From Gymnorhina tibicen (taxonomy: Eukaryota > Chordata > Aves > Passeriformes > Artamidae), in contig VXAZ01002119.1 in assembly GCA_013399875.1 (NCBI GenBank), positions 930,001 to 994,000 on the forward strand: 64,000 nt of DNA, read 5' to 3'. A model generated the notes under the pieces. The model saw nothing but the letters and a program-made list of their open reading frames with translations, did not search any database and was not told where the DNA came from. Within the stretch, counting starts at the first letter, position 1; each line of letters opens with the position of its first letter. The position numbers were made by a program, and so were the translations under genes. This document shows, piece after piece, positions 1 through 14,185 of the stretch.

Positions 1-3000
1 GCTGGTTTTGACTTCTGCTCTTTGCATACCAAGTCATTTTCTCTCTGCAAAGTCTCAAAAAGACCTTCGCGTCTCTTTCAGAAGACCTGGCCTTTTCCTC
101 CCTCCCTCCTCACCTTTATAAACAAAAGTATTAAAAATCCTCTTCAATTAATCTCTCAACAATAAGAACAGTGTTGGATGTCATTCTTTTTCTGTGAATT
201 AGCATAAAGAATAGCAACAAAAGTAGAAAGAAGTCAACTCCTATATCAGATTTTTTAAAGATGGTATTAATTGCTGTTTGGGCTGTGAGTGGTGTAAAAT
301 TTACTTTATCTGCTGTACTAAAATTGTTTTTTTCACTGATGTTGACATCTGTGTGCTTATAGACTTTTCTCTGAATACTTTAGACATTTGTCTGCCTGTG
401 CATAAGCAACAGTAGCATTTAGAAAATTTTCTCAAGAAACTGCATAACTTTCCACTTACTGTATGCAATGCCTTAACTCTGTAAAACTAAATAAAGAAAT
501 ACTTTTAAAAATAAATAAATAAACTGTAAAAATAAATAAAGAAATGTGAATAGTTGTGTTGCAGTGAGAACTTCTGCACGAACTCTCTATCTGATGCAGC
601 CGTTGTGACCTCTGTCAGCAGTTAGCACTTCTGTGCCCTGCAATGGAACACAGCTCAAGGGAAAAGCATGACAATATCAGAGAAGGAGAAGCCCTGGCAC
701 AAGGTGACTGTAATATCAGTAATTTCTTTAGATAATGAAAATTGAAAGGGGTTGTTTGTCCTGCACTGTAAAGGACAAGGTAAATAATTAATTACAGCTG
801 TAAAGTACCTGCAGGAAAAACTCTTTATTAAGATAAAAAAAAAAAAGGTCCTGTTCTTTATGAAATTTTACTTCTGCCTGTATTTTACACTTGTATCATT
901 AGATTATTGAAGTTAAATACTTGTGACCTTTGAGGAGAGTTCAGAATAGGCAACTTAAATCTGCCTTTAAAATACTTTTTTCTCCTCCTGATGCTCCCTG
1001 AAGACTTCATTTTCCCTCTTCCACACTAACAGTGTTCATTATATAGCAGATTGATGTTCTTATAAAAGCAGTAGGACATTTGGTGTCCTTTTTATAAAGC
1101 TGTGTAACTATAAGCAATATTTCCAGTAATTACAGTTCAGTTGGAGGAAAGGTTGAAAAACATGGCAAAGTGTATACAAAAAGGGACATAAAAACAATCA
1201 AGCAGACAAAAATATCTTCTCAATACAGTGAACTTTTGAGACCCAGTCAAATCTATGCTCTTTTCTAAAGGGTAGAGCTCTAAGGAACTCTTTTTTGTAA
1301 AGTTTGTCATTATTTTTCTCATCAGTGTTAAGGAACTGAACCCACTGTTCTCACAGATGACCACACAGCCCTAGAAATAGCATTGCTTTTCTTGTCACTT
1401 ATAACTACAAGACAATTAACAGTAATGAGTTTGGGAACATTCTATCTCCACAGCTGAAGAAAGTAATATATTTTCTCCAGAACTTGACAGAAAAACCTCT
1501 GAATCATGTCTAGGAATATTCAGTGTATTTTACCACAGTTTGGGGCAAACAAACCTTTAATTTCTTCCTTCAAATAGTATAATAAAAGTAGGAGAGCTGT
1601 GCAAGAAATGGAGCCAATCCTGACTGAGATTATATTTTTATCAGTGTATACTTTTATAGAACACCTATTGAATTTGACAGTCACAGGTAAAAACACTTGC
1701 CCAAAGTATTAGAAACAAGATAATAAACTGCATTTACAGATTTTTTTTCCATTTTAGGAAACTTCAATCAAAGCTATATCAAAATAAGTCATAAATATGT
1801 TTGTACTTTTGGGAAGAGAGAATGGGATCTTTAAAAGACTTTGTTAATGAAGAGTTAAAATATTGGAGAAAGGAAAAACATTTGTACTAACAGCATAAGC
1901 AGTTGTTTTGGCTGGCTTCTGTTTATGCCTCTGGAAATGTCTAGCAAGCTTGAAGGCAATGGAAGGAAACATGATTTATAATAGATATAAAAGGCAAAGT
2001 TCCACCTTCAAGCTTGAGGGCAGGAAATAGGATTGTGGCTGAGCATAAATGTTCTTCACAATTTGAGCTTCATCTCTTCTGGTGCAGTCCCATGGCATCA
2101 GTGTGTTGTAATCTATGGTGGAAGTTGCCTCATAACTAATTCCTGAAAATTGTGTGATTTCATTTAGGGCTGAGGTTATAAGGTTACTGAACAGATCCCT
2201 GTGTGCTTCAGAGGAAAAAATAGTAGTTTCTTCTGTACCAGAATTATCTGATGTTTTATCACTCTATAAATTATAACTCCTTCCATTGACTGAGTGCATG
2301 GGGATAGTCCATGGCTGCTGGGCTCTGTACCAGGGCTCACAAATCATGATCATGTTCAGACAGTGTAAGTCTTGACGCAGGACTAAAGGGAGTCAGTGGA
2401 ATCTTTCACTGATCAATGATTTGCAGTTGTAGACTTCTATAGAATTCAAAAGCCACCTGCTGGTGTGTCTCTTCAGGGAAGATGTCAATCCAATTAACTG
2501 TTAAGTGTTTCTGTGCTCGAGAAATGAATGCGTTTAATCACCCTTATTTTGCTAGTACATACAGTGTCTGTGTTTTCTATTTTTACCATTAATTAGGAAG
2601 CATTTGGTGATACAGGGTATGGAAGTAAGTGCGCCATTCAAACTTACAGAATGTCTGCTGGCGTTTTTCTGATTTTTTAAGTTCAAGTATTGGGACATAT
2701 TATAAGAATAGAACTACAGATGGATGTTTAAAAATAAATAATAATGTCTTTATGATTCTGAATTATTTGCAAAAGTCATTTCTATAGGCTGAATGGATGC
2801 TTGAAATATAGAAATAACCAATTAGAAAGGTATGAACTACAATACATTTTTTTCTTCAAAAGTTCTTCAAAATTTAGATTAATCACATGTATATTATGCT
2901 TATATAATTACATACTTCCTACCCTAAAGAAGCAGAAGGAAGATTAAAATGAGGAGGCAATAGAAAAAAATACTGCATGCTCACGACTTAATGATAAAAA

Positions 3001-4024
3001 AAGACTAATTTCAACAGGATAATAATTTCATTCCCTATGTTTTATAGCTTCAATGGATGTATGGTAGTCAGTCTTGCTGAACTAAGAATAAAAGTGGAAA
3101 ATTGGTATTTAGATTAAAAATATATAACACTTAAAGGTGGTTGAAGTGTGAAATTTTATTTCACGTGTTCTGATTATCAAAATTCTGAAATGTTTCAACC
3201 AGCTTTATTGCTTCATATGTTGGCAAGGAGATACCACACTTTAAATGTTAAGCTGTATCTTAACTGAGATATCTTTGGAAGAGATTATCAATGAATATTA
3301 TTTTTTTTAATATGATATTTGGAACATCATGAAGAAGAAATATTGTTCAGGAGAGACACTCACTAGTGGAAAGAGGCCTTTGTTTTTATGCATATAACTA
3401 AGAGAAAAAATAGCTTCTGTTCCTCAGAGGTCTGCAAAAGAGACCTTACACTTGTTTTCTGCAGTTTTCTGCTGAGTAATATAACAATTTTATCACAGCT
3501 AACCTTAAAACACTAAAGGTTATTCTAGAAGGCTGTTTCTGCCAAATGACCCCCTACTTTTCACGGAAAAAAACACCTCCTTGCAAAATCACTCCAGTAT
3601 AGAAGAATAGGAAAATGTCATGTGAGGGAACATACAGGAGATGGAAATTAAGGTGTTTACTGAGATTTTCTTTAGTTGAAATGCAAGGATAGAGTAATCA
3701 CTGTTTCTTGTGAAAGTGAAGGAACAGTTACCTTGGATTGGAAAGGATTTTTTAACTGTTGAGGCAGAAAAACAGCAGTTGCCTCTAACCTTGTATTCTC
3801 CCTCCATCTATATCCAGACAAATTACTTTGCAGAAAGGTTAAGACAAACACTGAGATAATGTGGAACATTTGCATACACAGAATTTCTGCTCATATTTCT
3901 ATCACTAGCAGAAAACTTGTATTCAGATACCAGACACTTGACAGATCTTCCTGTTTGCTTTCATCATCGATATTAGAGCTAAAATGTGTAATTTTATATA
4001 TACATATAAAAGTTATAATTTACA
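1..4024. other. AT-rich intergenic DNA upstream of PCLO
   Basis: No coding region is supportable here. Open frames are all under about 80 codons and show no family motif, compositional bias or splice-site pairing. The stretch is AT-rich, with poly-A runs and a simple A/T-rich patch around 485-545 made of degenerate AAATA units. By vertebrate synteny this would be intergenic space 5' of PCLO (SEMA3E is the upstream neighbour in mammals), but no neighbouring gene is visible, so that placement is inference. Confidence 0.6.
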
Positions 4025-4345
4025 TAATTATAAAATGAACAGCCTGGTAACCCCATAGGTCCTTCAGGAAAAGCTTGCCCCAGTATGGGAGCAGTAATGA
4101 CAGCACCAGCCAAATTCTTGTCAGGAGCCTATTTCGGTGTAGCTCCTTCCTTCAGGGAATATTCACTGGCTGCATTGTTGGGTCGTCCATGGGCTGCAGT
4201 GTGGATATCTGCTCTGCCATTGTCGCCTCCCTGGGCTGGAGACCTGCTCTGGTGGCTGGAATGCTCCTTCCCTGACCCCTGATCTGTTTGTACTCCTGCT
4301 GTTCATCCCACACAGCTGTGTATGACACTGAAAATAAATGAAGCA
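4025..4345. repeat. Possible avian dispersed repeat fragment (unclassified)
   Basis: This block is clearly GC-richer than its flanks. It contains repeated phrases such as GGGCTGCAGTGTGGAT and CTGCTCTG that resemble a moderately repetitive element I associate with bird genomes. Overlapping open frames of about 65 codons on both strands look like by-products of the composition rather than genes. It ends near an AATAAA-like A/T-rich tail. It could be an LTR or ERV fragment, or a decayed processed sequence. I cannot name the family. Confidence 0.35.
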
Positions 4346-7300
4346 ATTCTTAAAAAAATATTATTTATATTTATATTACTATTTAAGGGAAATAAGGGTC
4401 TATAAGGTGTGGGAGTGGAATTTGGCCTTTTAGAACTGATGGAAATAGCCTAAAAAGTGAGGATACTGCTCTGAATATTATTTACTCTACGTCACAAGAA
4501 GCTTCATTGCAACAGAATTCAGCATTTTCTGTTTTGACCTGCTCTCTTCTATATTTTAATGAGCAGATATGTTAATTTTGAAGTTAAATTTCTTGGATAA
4601 AGTTACACAGACTATATGGTGATTCTGAACTACTTTTGCTTACACAAAGTCTTCAGAAGTTTGGAGATATTGGATATTTTGTGTTTGTCTAACATTTCTG
4701 AATCTGGCACCTTTCTACTGTTCATGTACAATAAAAGCACAGGGGAAGTGAAATTTTAAAAAAAAAGTTCTGAACTGAAGACAGAAACTTAATATTTCTG
4801 TTCTTGATTTCATAATTTGGGAGTTTCTTTTCCTACTTGTCTTAGTGACCTCTTACAGCCATTGCAGTGGAGAGACTTGAAGAAAATAGCTTTGACTCTG
4901 CAAAGTGTGACAGACTTGATTGCTACCACAGTGAATCAGAAAGAGTCAAGGAGGCAGTTGCTTCATGCTGAACTCTACTATTGATCCGGACCTGAGTCAA
5001 GGAAAATGCATGAACCCCCTTATACCAACTCCAGAGACGGGCAATCAGCAGATCCTGAAAACCAATTCGAGGTTACTAGTTTCAACATAAACCATGGAAA
5101 CTGGCCAGCAGAGTGTTGATGTGAAAACATGTCACCTAAAGTTTCAGCATTCCAGTCCAAAGTTGATAGCTTCAGTCAGTGGAGACAACTAATCAATTAC
5201 CCAGAGTGAATAATGATGGACTATCAGAAATTTTCTTCAAACTATTACTCAGCTGCTGAACTGTGTTAAAACATGACATTGATAATGAATGCAGTGTGAT
5301 GATTTGGAAGACCTGTTACTTTCAGACAGCAAGGACATTTCCCTTGCCCAGTATACATAATTTTTAGCATAATTTATTTTGTATGTGGCTGTGGAATACA
5401 CAGATCACTACAGGAGTGAAAGCAAACCAGAAGTAGTACTCCAACACTGTAGTGGCCTAAGATAAGCTTCAACCATGTGATTATGAGATCAGGGAAAATA
5501 CTACAAATTTTTACAGGAATTTTCACAATATTTAAACGGGATTTTTTATATATTAATGGTTAATTTACTTGCATATATCTGCAGTGCAAGCTTTTTATTT
5601 TCTACAGGTATACATATGGGTATATTGAAGCATAGTATAAAGCTGGATGAGACTTAAAAGGTATTTCAGCAATAAGAAAGCTGTCTCTAAAGGATTAAGG
5701 GCTGGTCATGTGGACAGTTTTGTGTCACAGTGGAAACAGGAAATACCTCATTTGAATCTTATCTTGGGGGCATTCCAGCACTGTCCGTTTTTCTGTCCAT
5801 AGGAGCTTCTTAAAACCCATCTAGAACAGGTCTTGTCTGTTATGGATGTGCACGAGGGCAATTGGTAGAAGTAAACAAACGGCCGTCATGCTAATTTTTA
5901 TTCCACTTACAACATGACATAGCAAATGCACAGATGAAACTATATATGCGAAGAAACACTGAATGAGCCCACTCAAATGTTAAAGTTACAGTAAAAAAAA
6001 AAAAATCTGAGCTCTTCATAGATATTCAGAGAATCAGCAAAGTAATCTTAATCTATAATCCTTGTGTGATGTAATCTGCTTTGGTCTACCAGCAGAAATC
6101 ATGCTAGGTCAGCTCATTCCAGTTATGCTTTGGGTTTGTTCTTTTCTATTCTACTGACTGAGGACTAAGGGGAAAAAATGAAGTGGGTAAAAAATATTAG
6201 ACTGTGAATATTAAAAATCTTTACCACTTTGATACGTTTCAGAATTTGCAGAAATTAGCATGAAATTTGGGGAAGTCATTGTGAAGAAAACAAACAGATT
6301 TTACTAGTTGTATAGCCGTTAAATTTTTTTTTTTTAAAAATATGACACTGATAAAAAACAGTCTGCACAAATATGTTGCTAACTAAATGAGAAATCCCAC
6401 CTCGCCCCTAAGTGTGTGAGGAATGGTGGCTATGAATTATAAGGGAGCGTTAGACTCCAGCTCAAACAGGAAAAGTATGTGTGAACTGGCAGCTGTTCAG
6501 AGCTGGGTTTGTGTGTGTGAGAGTAGGGCACATGGCAAATGGGTTTTGAATCAGGACTGGCTGTGTTTTGTATCTTTTTTGTTCACTGTTGCCTATAACT
6601 TCATTAATTATATTATTGACAGTTTTCTAAATTAAAAAGGACTATTTGTAAAAATACATAATAAAGTAAGGTATAACACTGATACACTCCTGCCCTGAAA
6701 ATAATGGGTTTCTAAATAAAAATATCTTGGATAAGCTAAACCTTATATAAGATGGTTATGTTATAAAACAGTATGTGGAATTGAATTACTCTCCTGCTAT
6801 GCTGAGTTGGAATCACTGATTTTGCAGTCTGTGTTCAGTATTAAAGGCTACACGAAATACTCAGTTGCGCCAGGGAGGATATGAAGAGATTAGAGAGACT
6901 AATATATCACAGACTAACCTCTTTGCTCTGGACATTCGCAGAGACACAGGCAATTCTCATTCTGCTGCTTTCTGGAGCCACTAGATAGCAAAACAAAAAA
7001 ACCCCACGAAATCAAAATTATAAGGAAAGCTGAAGTTCAAGGTAAGCAACTCTTTCATTAGTTATAATTGTCCGTGTTGAGCAGATTTTCCATGCTGAAT
7101 TGTGAATTTAAGTACAAGCTATAATTTTTTGAAAAAAAAAAAGAACATCACTGGTTGAATAGTTACGAGTAGCAACTAACTCAGCTTTTGTTTTGTATCT
7201 TCTCAGTGGAATTCCTGAATGATAGTACTGTTGATCTCAACCTTTTTTGAGTTATGATAAGAAAGATACTTCTAGCAAAGTGGTAAAAATTAGAGTATTA

Positions 7301-10169
7301 TTAGGAGTTGCTTATTCCTTGAAAAATATCAAAAGTCTCTATGGAGACATAAAAATCACATGCTAGAAAACAGATAAGCCACACAAATAATTTTTATTTT
7401 CATAGAACCATATCACATGTTAAAGGGAAATGTAGTCTTATATAACATAGTCTTTCATCATAATTAATTGTTTTATCAAATAGGTTAATAGTAGATAAGA
7501 AGTTCTAATTAAACACTGCTTGTATGGCTTTCTTGCTTGTCCCAACAGCAGAGATAATCTAGTTTATTTTCTTAGTATTTTAGAAACACATATTAAACTG
7601 TTAAGGTTATGCTAAAATTTCTGATCCTTGTGTGGATTACCCTTTTCTGGCTGTGTTCTCGATCAGTGGTATCAGGAGTTCTGTGAGGAACTTTAGAATG
7701 TCATGAATACAACCCATAAACAAAAAGTTAAACAGAAACTTCACGCTGTGAAGAGAATTGTGTTTCCTAGAGGTGTTCATGAACAGTGAAATAATTGTAT
7801 TTCAAATGTCTACTTGAGGAAGGAAAAAGAGAAAGAAGGAACAATTTTCAAAGGTGGAAGTAAAACCAAGAAAAATAACACCTTCAATCTAACTATTGCA
7901 GTCTTAACTGTTGTGTAATACCCTGTATAAGCGTACGGAGAAGGGAACAATCAAATTAGTCACATTGATAAATGCTACAGTTTTGCATTGCTAAATTTTC
8001 ATGTACGTAGGATAAATGGTCTTAAAATTAGTTTCAAGTAAGTTATTTTGATCTTTTTGGAAAGTGCTATAAGCCTGATTGCTGAAGATATTTACTAATT
8101 CTAGAAATTTCTAGTTTCTTAAAAATATCTGGTGAAAAGGTACTGCACTTGCCATTTATTAATTTTTTAAGTAGCAAATGTGAGTCAAAAATTTTGATAA
8201 AAATTTATTAAAGGCATGAAGGTTTAGACTACTTATAATTAATTTACAGAAAATTTTCTTAAATGTTGATATAAAATAAAAATTCTCAAATAAAGATCAA
8301 TAGATGTCAAGTGAAAACAGTAGGAGTTTAAAATCGAGCTGGACTTTGAAACTCTTTTTTTAATGTTGTATATAAGCCTGTTCATGCTGTAAGGGAAATT
8401 TTATGCTTATGTCTACAGGGTTTTGTCCAAAAATACTGATTTTTAGCAACTGTGCTTTTGTGTTTTTTTTTTTTTTTCTTAATGAGAATAAATAACTTCT
8501 TAGTTGATGTCCTAGGCAGTTTAGGGCAAAAATGCAACAAATGAGGCAAGGTGGTAGTCCTCTTGTATTTGTGTGATCCTCATGGTAGCAGAAAAAACAT
8601 TTCTACCAGCTGAATAATTCAGCACTTCACAGAGTTACCAAAGGCAAGTAAGTGAGTCAGAAACCTCTGGTGAGGAGTTAGGAAGGGACTTAAATGGGAA
8701 GGGATTTGAAAAAATAAAATAAAATTTAAAAATGGAGCTAGTCCTTAGGGAGGAACTGAGTCAAGATTATGGAGAGATAAGAATATAGCAATAGCTGTAA
8801 GTTCCAACCTGACACTGTTGGCAGTTGTTAAAACTTGGTCTTTTGAGAGTTTTGATTTGTTGCTCTTGAGTTGTTTCCAGAAGGAGAAACCTTCAATGAG
8901 TGGAAAATCTTGGCTGTGTTGTAGATTTCCTTAATTTAATTTATTTTGTGGATTTTTAGGTCCAGGGAGCATAGTCAATAGCAAACGTTGCTGTACTAGA
9001 ATTTGTCTATTACATTTTGGGTTGTAAATGATATTGGGAGAGAGCTACCTCTTAAGTTTCCTCTTAACACAGATGAAAACATTTATAGAGTCATATTTTC
9101 CATATTTTACTGCAGGTAAACGCAGAAAGTATCCCAGTGAAAGGCCTAAAAAGCATCTAGATCATACTTGACAAAGATGAATCTTAGATTTCAAAGTCAC
9201 TTTTCTAGGTCAACAAAAAGAATACAAAGGAAAAGAGAGAACATCCATTTATTTAGCATAGAGCTGTAGGTGCATATTTCCTCTTAATCTTTGCATAAAT
9301 ACATTATTTTAATGATAAAATGTTTTTGTCTTCTCTACAGTCATATGACTATCAAAGACACTGTGATAATGGGCAAAGTTGAGAACTCAGTTAGGTCATA
9401 CTCCACCTCTCCCATCAGAACCCGTGGGGAGTGCTCAACTGCTCTTTGATTCTTTTGTGTGCCTTCTGAGTTACAGCGGATTATTTTTACCTTTATTTTT
9501 GTAAATGTAGTACAGGTGTTAAGGGAATTGTAGATAGACAAAATGATGACTTGAAGATACTTCAGGGCAGGGGAAGAGGAAAGATGAGATGAAAGAAGGG
9601 AGAGGATCCATGTGGGAGGGAATATTTGCTTGTTTTAGCTGAAATTGTAGATTCATCTGTCTTTGTATCCTCAGAATTTCTTTGTGTGAATTAGTCCAAA
9701 GGACTTCAGGAACTTTTAAGAAACTTCATTAAATCTGCTACAAATCTGAGTATCTCTGTGCTATATAAATGAGCTCTGTTAAAGTGGAAATTCTCTTGCA
9801 GGTGGTGAGAGTTAATCTGAGATATTAAAATCAATGGATGCAATAGAAAAAAAATAGCCAAGCCCAGGTGGGTGAGGTTTATTTTAAGTTGAATTAGTTT
9901 ATAGTAGTAATTTAAAACTCTTTATGAGTTATTTTTTCAGCTAGTTACTACACTTTATTTAACAGTAAAGCTGGTAAGAGAAATGGTCTGGATATTTACA
10001 TTCATACTGTGCTTGTTGCTGTTCTATAATCTCTAAAGTGACTGTATTTTGTTGGTTGTGCTGCTTTGGGAAACCCTGTAGCTGAATTAGACCACAGGCA
10101 TATTTGTAGCTTTGGTGCTATATTATTGCAAAACAACAAGGTTTTTAGCAGTATTCCATTGAATTAGAG
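4346..10169. other. AT-rich intergenic DNA, nothing recognisable
   Basis: About 5.8 kb with scattered poly-A and poly-T runs (for example 5994-6004, 6327-6336 and 8462-8478). There is no supportable gene, RNA or full repeat. The open frames are short and lack any domain-like pattern. I see nothing here beyond ordinary AT-rich non-coding DNA. Confidence 0.55.
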
Positions 10170-10326
10170 AAATTAAGGGGAGTCTCCATCCTTAGATGTA
10201 TTCAAAAGCTGTCTGTACATGTTCCTGGGCAATCAGCTGCAGGTGGCCCTGCATGAGTAGAGGACTTAAATGGGATTGTCCAGAAGTTCCTTCCAACCTC
10301 AGTCAGTCATTCTGTGAATCTGCAAA
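10170..10326 (+). repeat. CR1 non-LTR retrotransposon, 3' end fragment
   Basis: The order of phrases matches the CR1 3' end: GTCTCCATCCTTAGATGTAT, then CAAAAGCTGTCTG, CCTGGGCAATCAGCTGCAGG, and finally CTTCCAACCTCAG followed by a degenerate ATTCTGTGAAT terminal motif. Orientation is + because the terminal octamer-like repeat is at the right. It is heavily diverged and 5' truncated, as most CR1 copies are, and is inert. Confidence 0.85.
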
Positions 10327-11979
10327 CATTCCAACAAACCTGTAAAAGTATACTTCTTCAGGCCTACAAATGGCTTGATCATTTTTTAGAAATAGCATTT
10401 GAAAGAGTTCGCATACTCCTCTTCCTCTATGCCTCATGCTGTTACAAAGATTTTTCTGTGAGGCTTAGAAACTCTTCTGGATCTTAACTGTAGGTGTTAT
10501 TTGCACTGGATTTGTCAGCCAGGGGCTTGTATTGTAAAGGAAGAGAGCACTTAGGAAAGGCTTATAAACTTTACCTTTCAAGTGTACACTAAAACTGAGA
10601 TTCAGCTGAAGACACGGGGACATCTAAATTTCAAGAAAGCTGGCTCTGTGGCTTCCCACAAAGATGTCTAGCTTTATGAGGTATGCACTGCTCCCTTAAG
10701 TTATGTGCCCACAGGTAGGTATGTAATGCCATTTAATGTGCCTTATGATAGGGCTGGCAGACATGACTGAGAATTTATAAAATAAATTATAGATCTTATA
10801 AAAGATCTCTTTCTCTCTGCACTGGCAGCTGAAGTCTTAAGCAGCATAGAACACGTTTATACAACTGCATCCCATCAGTTGTTCACCTGATTCCCCCTTA
10901 ATGGTTTATGGACTGGCTCTCATCCAACTGCTCACTCAGCTCACGTGCAGTTTTTTTGTGGGTACTTAAATGTAGGGATCCTTTTAACTTAGTTAAATCC
11001 GACTCTAGAATCCAATTGCTTAGTGTGAAAATGATGATAAGGTCTCTGAAAATCTGAATGCTTATTTACAGAGTTCCAAAGCTGCTAAGGGAAGTGGATC
11101 TTAGGACCCAAGGGATTTTTCCTCCCACTCCACTAGAGTTAAAACTTCTTTGGTTCCCTGTTTGAAGTCCACTCATTAGCAGGATAAAGCATGTGTCATC
11201 AGTACACACACATATGAACACTCAATTTCTCCCTGAGTAAACACACAGCAAGCAGATGAAGTTGTGAATTGCAAATCATAGGAAATCATGAGATACTTTT
11301 ATGGACCTCACAACTAGAGTATGTGAGTTTTTAAATTCTTAAAAACATTAATTACCACAATTAGAGTAAGATGTGTCACTGTTCCCATATAATAGATAAG
11401 AAAGCCTCCTACACAGTGGTATACAGTTAATCACTAGAAGTGATTAACTTTTAGTGGCTACCTACAGGTATAAAAAAATCTCTTTAACAACAGGAAGTCT
11501 TGGTTTCTTAAGCTGTGGATCATCTTTTAGGTTTAGCAACTTGTTGAGGAAAAAGTGACTGCCACATTGCCTGATCATACAAGCCACTGCAACGTGCTTA
11601 ATTATCTAAAGAAAGTAGAATTGTAAGAGTTAGAAAAATACACTGAGTATTGTGAACTTGGGAGTTTTGGACTACATTGAGTTTCATTGTTGTTTATTTC
11701 ATTATAATAAAACATTGGCATATAGGCAACAAATTATAAACGTATTTTTCTCTTTGTGAAGGCACTAGAGGTTTAATAAAAGAAGCTCTCTTTCTGAAAT
11801 TATATTATTTCTAGATTATATCATGTGAGAATGTATTGCTGCGGAAGTTGTAAGAGTCTAAAGAAAGTTGCACATGGCAGTGATAAGTATTGCATAACCA
11901 ATGGTACTTTATATTTTCAAGTACTGGATACTATGAAGGATGTCCTGTGTGATATTAGAACTATGATAAATGAGAGAAA
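10327..11979. other. Intergenic DNA between two CR1 relics
   Basis: AT-rich non-coding sequence without a supportable gene. There is no clear splice-flanked open frame or RNA structure. It separates the CR1 3' fragment on the left from the longer CR1 relic on the right. Confidence 0.5.
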
Positions 11980-14185
11980 GATATTATGCCTTCCTGAGTG
12001 GTCGTCCATATGGGCACCAATGACACTGCCAGGGAAGACCCTGAGGCTAGCAATAGCAACTGGGGGCAATGGTGGACAGCATGGGAGTCCAGGTTTTATT
12101 CTCAATCCTTCTGGTGAAGAGGAAAGGCGTGGGCAGGAGTAGATATGTATTTCTTGAGATCCCAGGAACATCTGGGACCGAGTGGGTTCCCTTGTGTGCC
12201 TGCTCTGCTGAAATAGGTGGAAAGAAAATCTTTAAGACGAAGATAAGGAGAAAGGGAAATGCTGCTGATGTAAAGGAGCAGCTTGGATGTGGGAAGTTCT
12301 GTGGTATGGGCAACAGTGTAGTTGAGAGTTTGCACATCAGGGTCAGAGGAAAGGCCAGTAAACATGACATTGTGGCAGGAATGTGTTACAGACCCTCTGA
12401 TTGTGAGTGAAGAAGTAGACAGCCTTCCTTATATAGTTGACTAAAATCTTTGTATTACAGACTCTGCTTCTCATAGGGTATTTAAACTTCCCTGATGCCT
12501 GACAAAAGGGCAGTACAACAGGACACAATCTCAGAAAATTCTGGAGATTGTCATGTACAACTTCATAATACAAATGTTGTGTGTGACAAGTAAAGGTGAT
12601 GTTTTCCTGGACATTCAAGGCCCCTGAAGAGCTTGTTGGGGATGTGACAGTCAATGACAGGCAGGCTTGCTCAGTAACCATGAAATTGCAGAGCTCAAGA
12701 TCCTGAGGGGATTCCTGAGGAAGGCAAGCAACAGAACACAGATCCTGAATATCAAGAATGTAGTCTTCAGCTTAGTCAGAGAACTGGGAAGTATAATCTG
12801 GTGGCAAGCAGTATTGAAGGGCAAAGGAGCTCATGAAAGTTAGCAGATCTTTAAGATCAGTCTCCTTGAAACAAAACAATGATCCATCCTAGTACTCACA
12901 AAAATTAGTATATATATCAGGAGACTGTCTTGGTTAAACAAGGACCTGGCTAGGGTCCAGTGCACAAAGAACATTTATAGAAGTAGAAGTGAGAGCAGGC
13001 TAAGGAAGAATTTAGAAACTTTGCTTGGGTAGGTACAGATGGTGTTAGGTAGGTCAAACAGTGGAAGAGGATAAAGTCAGTGATCTGAGTAATCTCAATA
13101 TATACAGATCCACAGGACTATAAGGGATGCATCTGTGAGTACTCAGAGATTTGGCCAATGTCATATGAGGTAAGTGTTAGGTGTCCTTGAAAGGTTATGG
13201 AGGCAGGGGGAGTTCCCTGATGACTGGGGAAAGGAAAATGCTACAACTATCTTCAGAAAGAACCAAAAATGATCCCAGTAAACAAAGGGTAGGTCAGCCT
13301 CAGCTTCATTTCTGGAAAAATCATGGAGTGAGTCCTCTTGTAAACCATTTCTAGATAAATGAAGGAGAAGGTTGTGAATGAAAATATCCAATATAGATGT
13401 ACAATATGTAGGTCATGTTTTGTCCAATTGGATTGCCCTTATCCTGTTTAATATGTTTATCAATGATCTGGAGGAGGAGAAGGAATGGACCCTCAAGTTT
13501 GTGCATGATTCCAAACTGCCAGATGAGGTCAATATGCTCTGTGGTAGGGCTGGAATTCAAGGAGATGTAGACCAGCTGGAGGAATGGGCAGACATGAACC
13601 TATTGAAATTCAGGAGGGATTTGTGCAAAGACCTTCACTTTAGATGGTCAACAGTATATTGGGCTGTATCATAGCCAAGAAATTGAGGGAACTGATTATT
13701 CTTTTGTACTCAGCATTTGTGATATTGCATCTGGAGTGCAGTGGCCAGGTTTGGGTTCCTCTGCATAAGAAAGAGATTGACGAACTGGAATAAGTCCAGT
13801 GCAGGTTTGCCCAGACTGTTAGGAAATTGGAGTAACTGTCCTCTGAGGAGAGGCTGAGAGAGAGGTTTGTTCAGCTTTATGTAGAGAAGGCTCTTGATGA
13901 ATCCTATCATAATCTTTGAGTTTCTAGAGGGAGGAGACAGAGAAAATAGAGCCTTACTCCTCCCCAGGGTGCACAGGGAAAGGATAAGAGGTAATTGAGG
14001 CAAGTTGCAACAAAAGAAATTCTGATTAGACGTAGGGTTGCCCAGAGAGAGTTATAGCTTTAACCTTGAAAATACTAAATTTGACTGAAATTTGCTCTGA
14101 GCAACCTAATGTATGTTGGCCTTGTTTTGAGAAACTGGTTGGTCTGGGTGACCTGCACAGGTTACTTCTCACCGATTCTAAAATT
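11980..14185 (+). mobile_element. Decayed, internally deleted CR1 element (ORF1 end, ORF2, 3' end)
   Basis: A long relic of a CR1 LINE, read in the + direction. At 11,990-12,165 are pieces like the C-terminal part of CR1 ORF1 (esterase-like domain): a THIS-then-NDT style stretch, followed by residues resembling GVQVLFSILLVKRKGVGR. At 12,330-12,700 are ORF2 endonuclease remnants, including HDIVAGMCYRPSD and, further on, NFPD. At 13,200-13,330 there is a reverse transcriptase piece. At 13,430-13,660 is the RT palm/thumb region, with LFNMFINDLEE followed by a degraded FADD-box equivalent (FVHDSKL). From 13,720 to about 14,185 come the ORF2 C-terminus and 3' end. Frames shift repeatedly and stops interrupt all parts, so it is dead. 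Several inner segments are missing relative to a full CR1. The open frames of 100-odd codons here are fragments of this relic and not host genes. Confidence 0.85.

Noticed and set aside
11825..13674. Open frames of 70-113 codons as possible small genes
   Set aside because: They coincide with frame-shifted pieces of a CR1 element, and the recognisable motifs are ORF1/ORF2 remnants.
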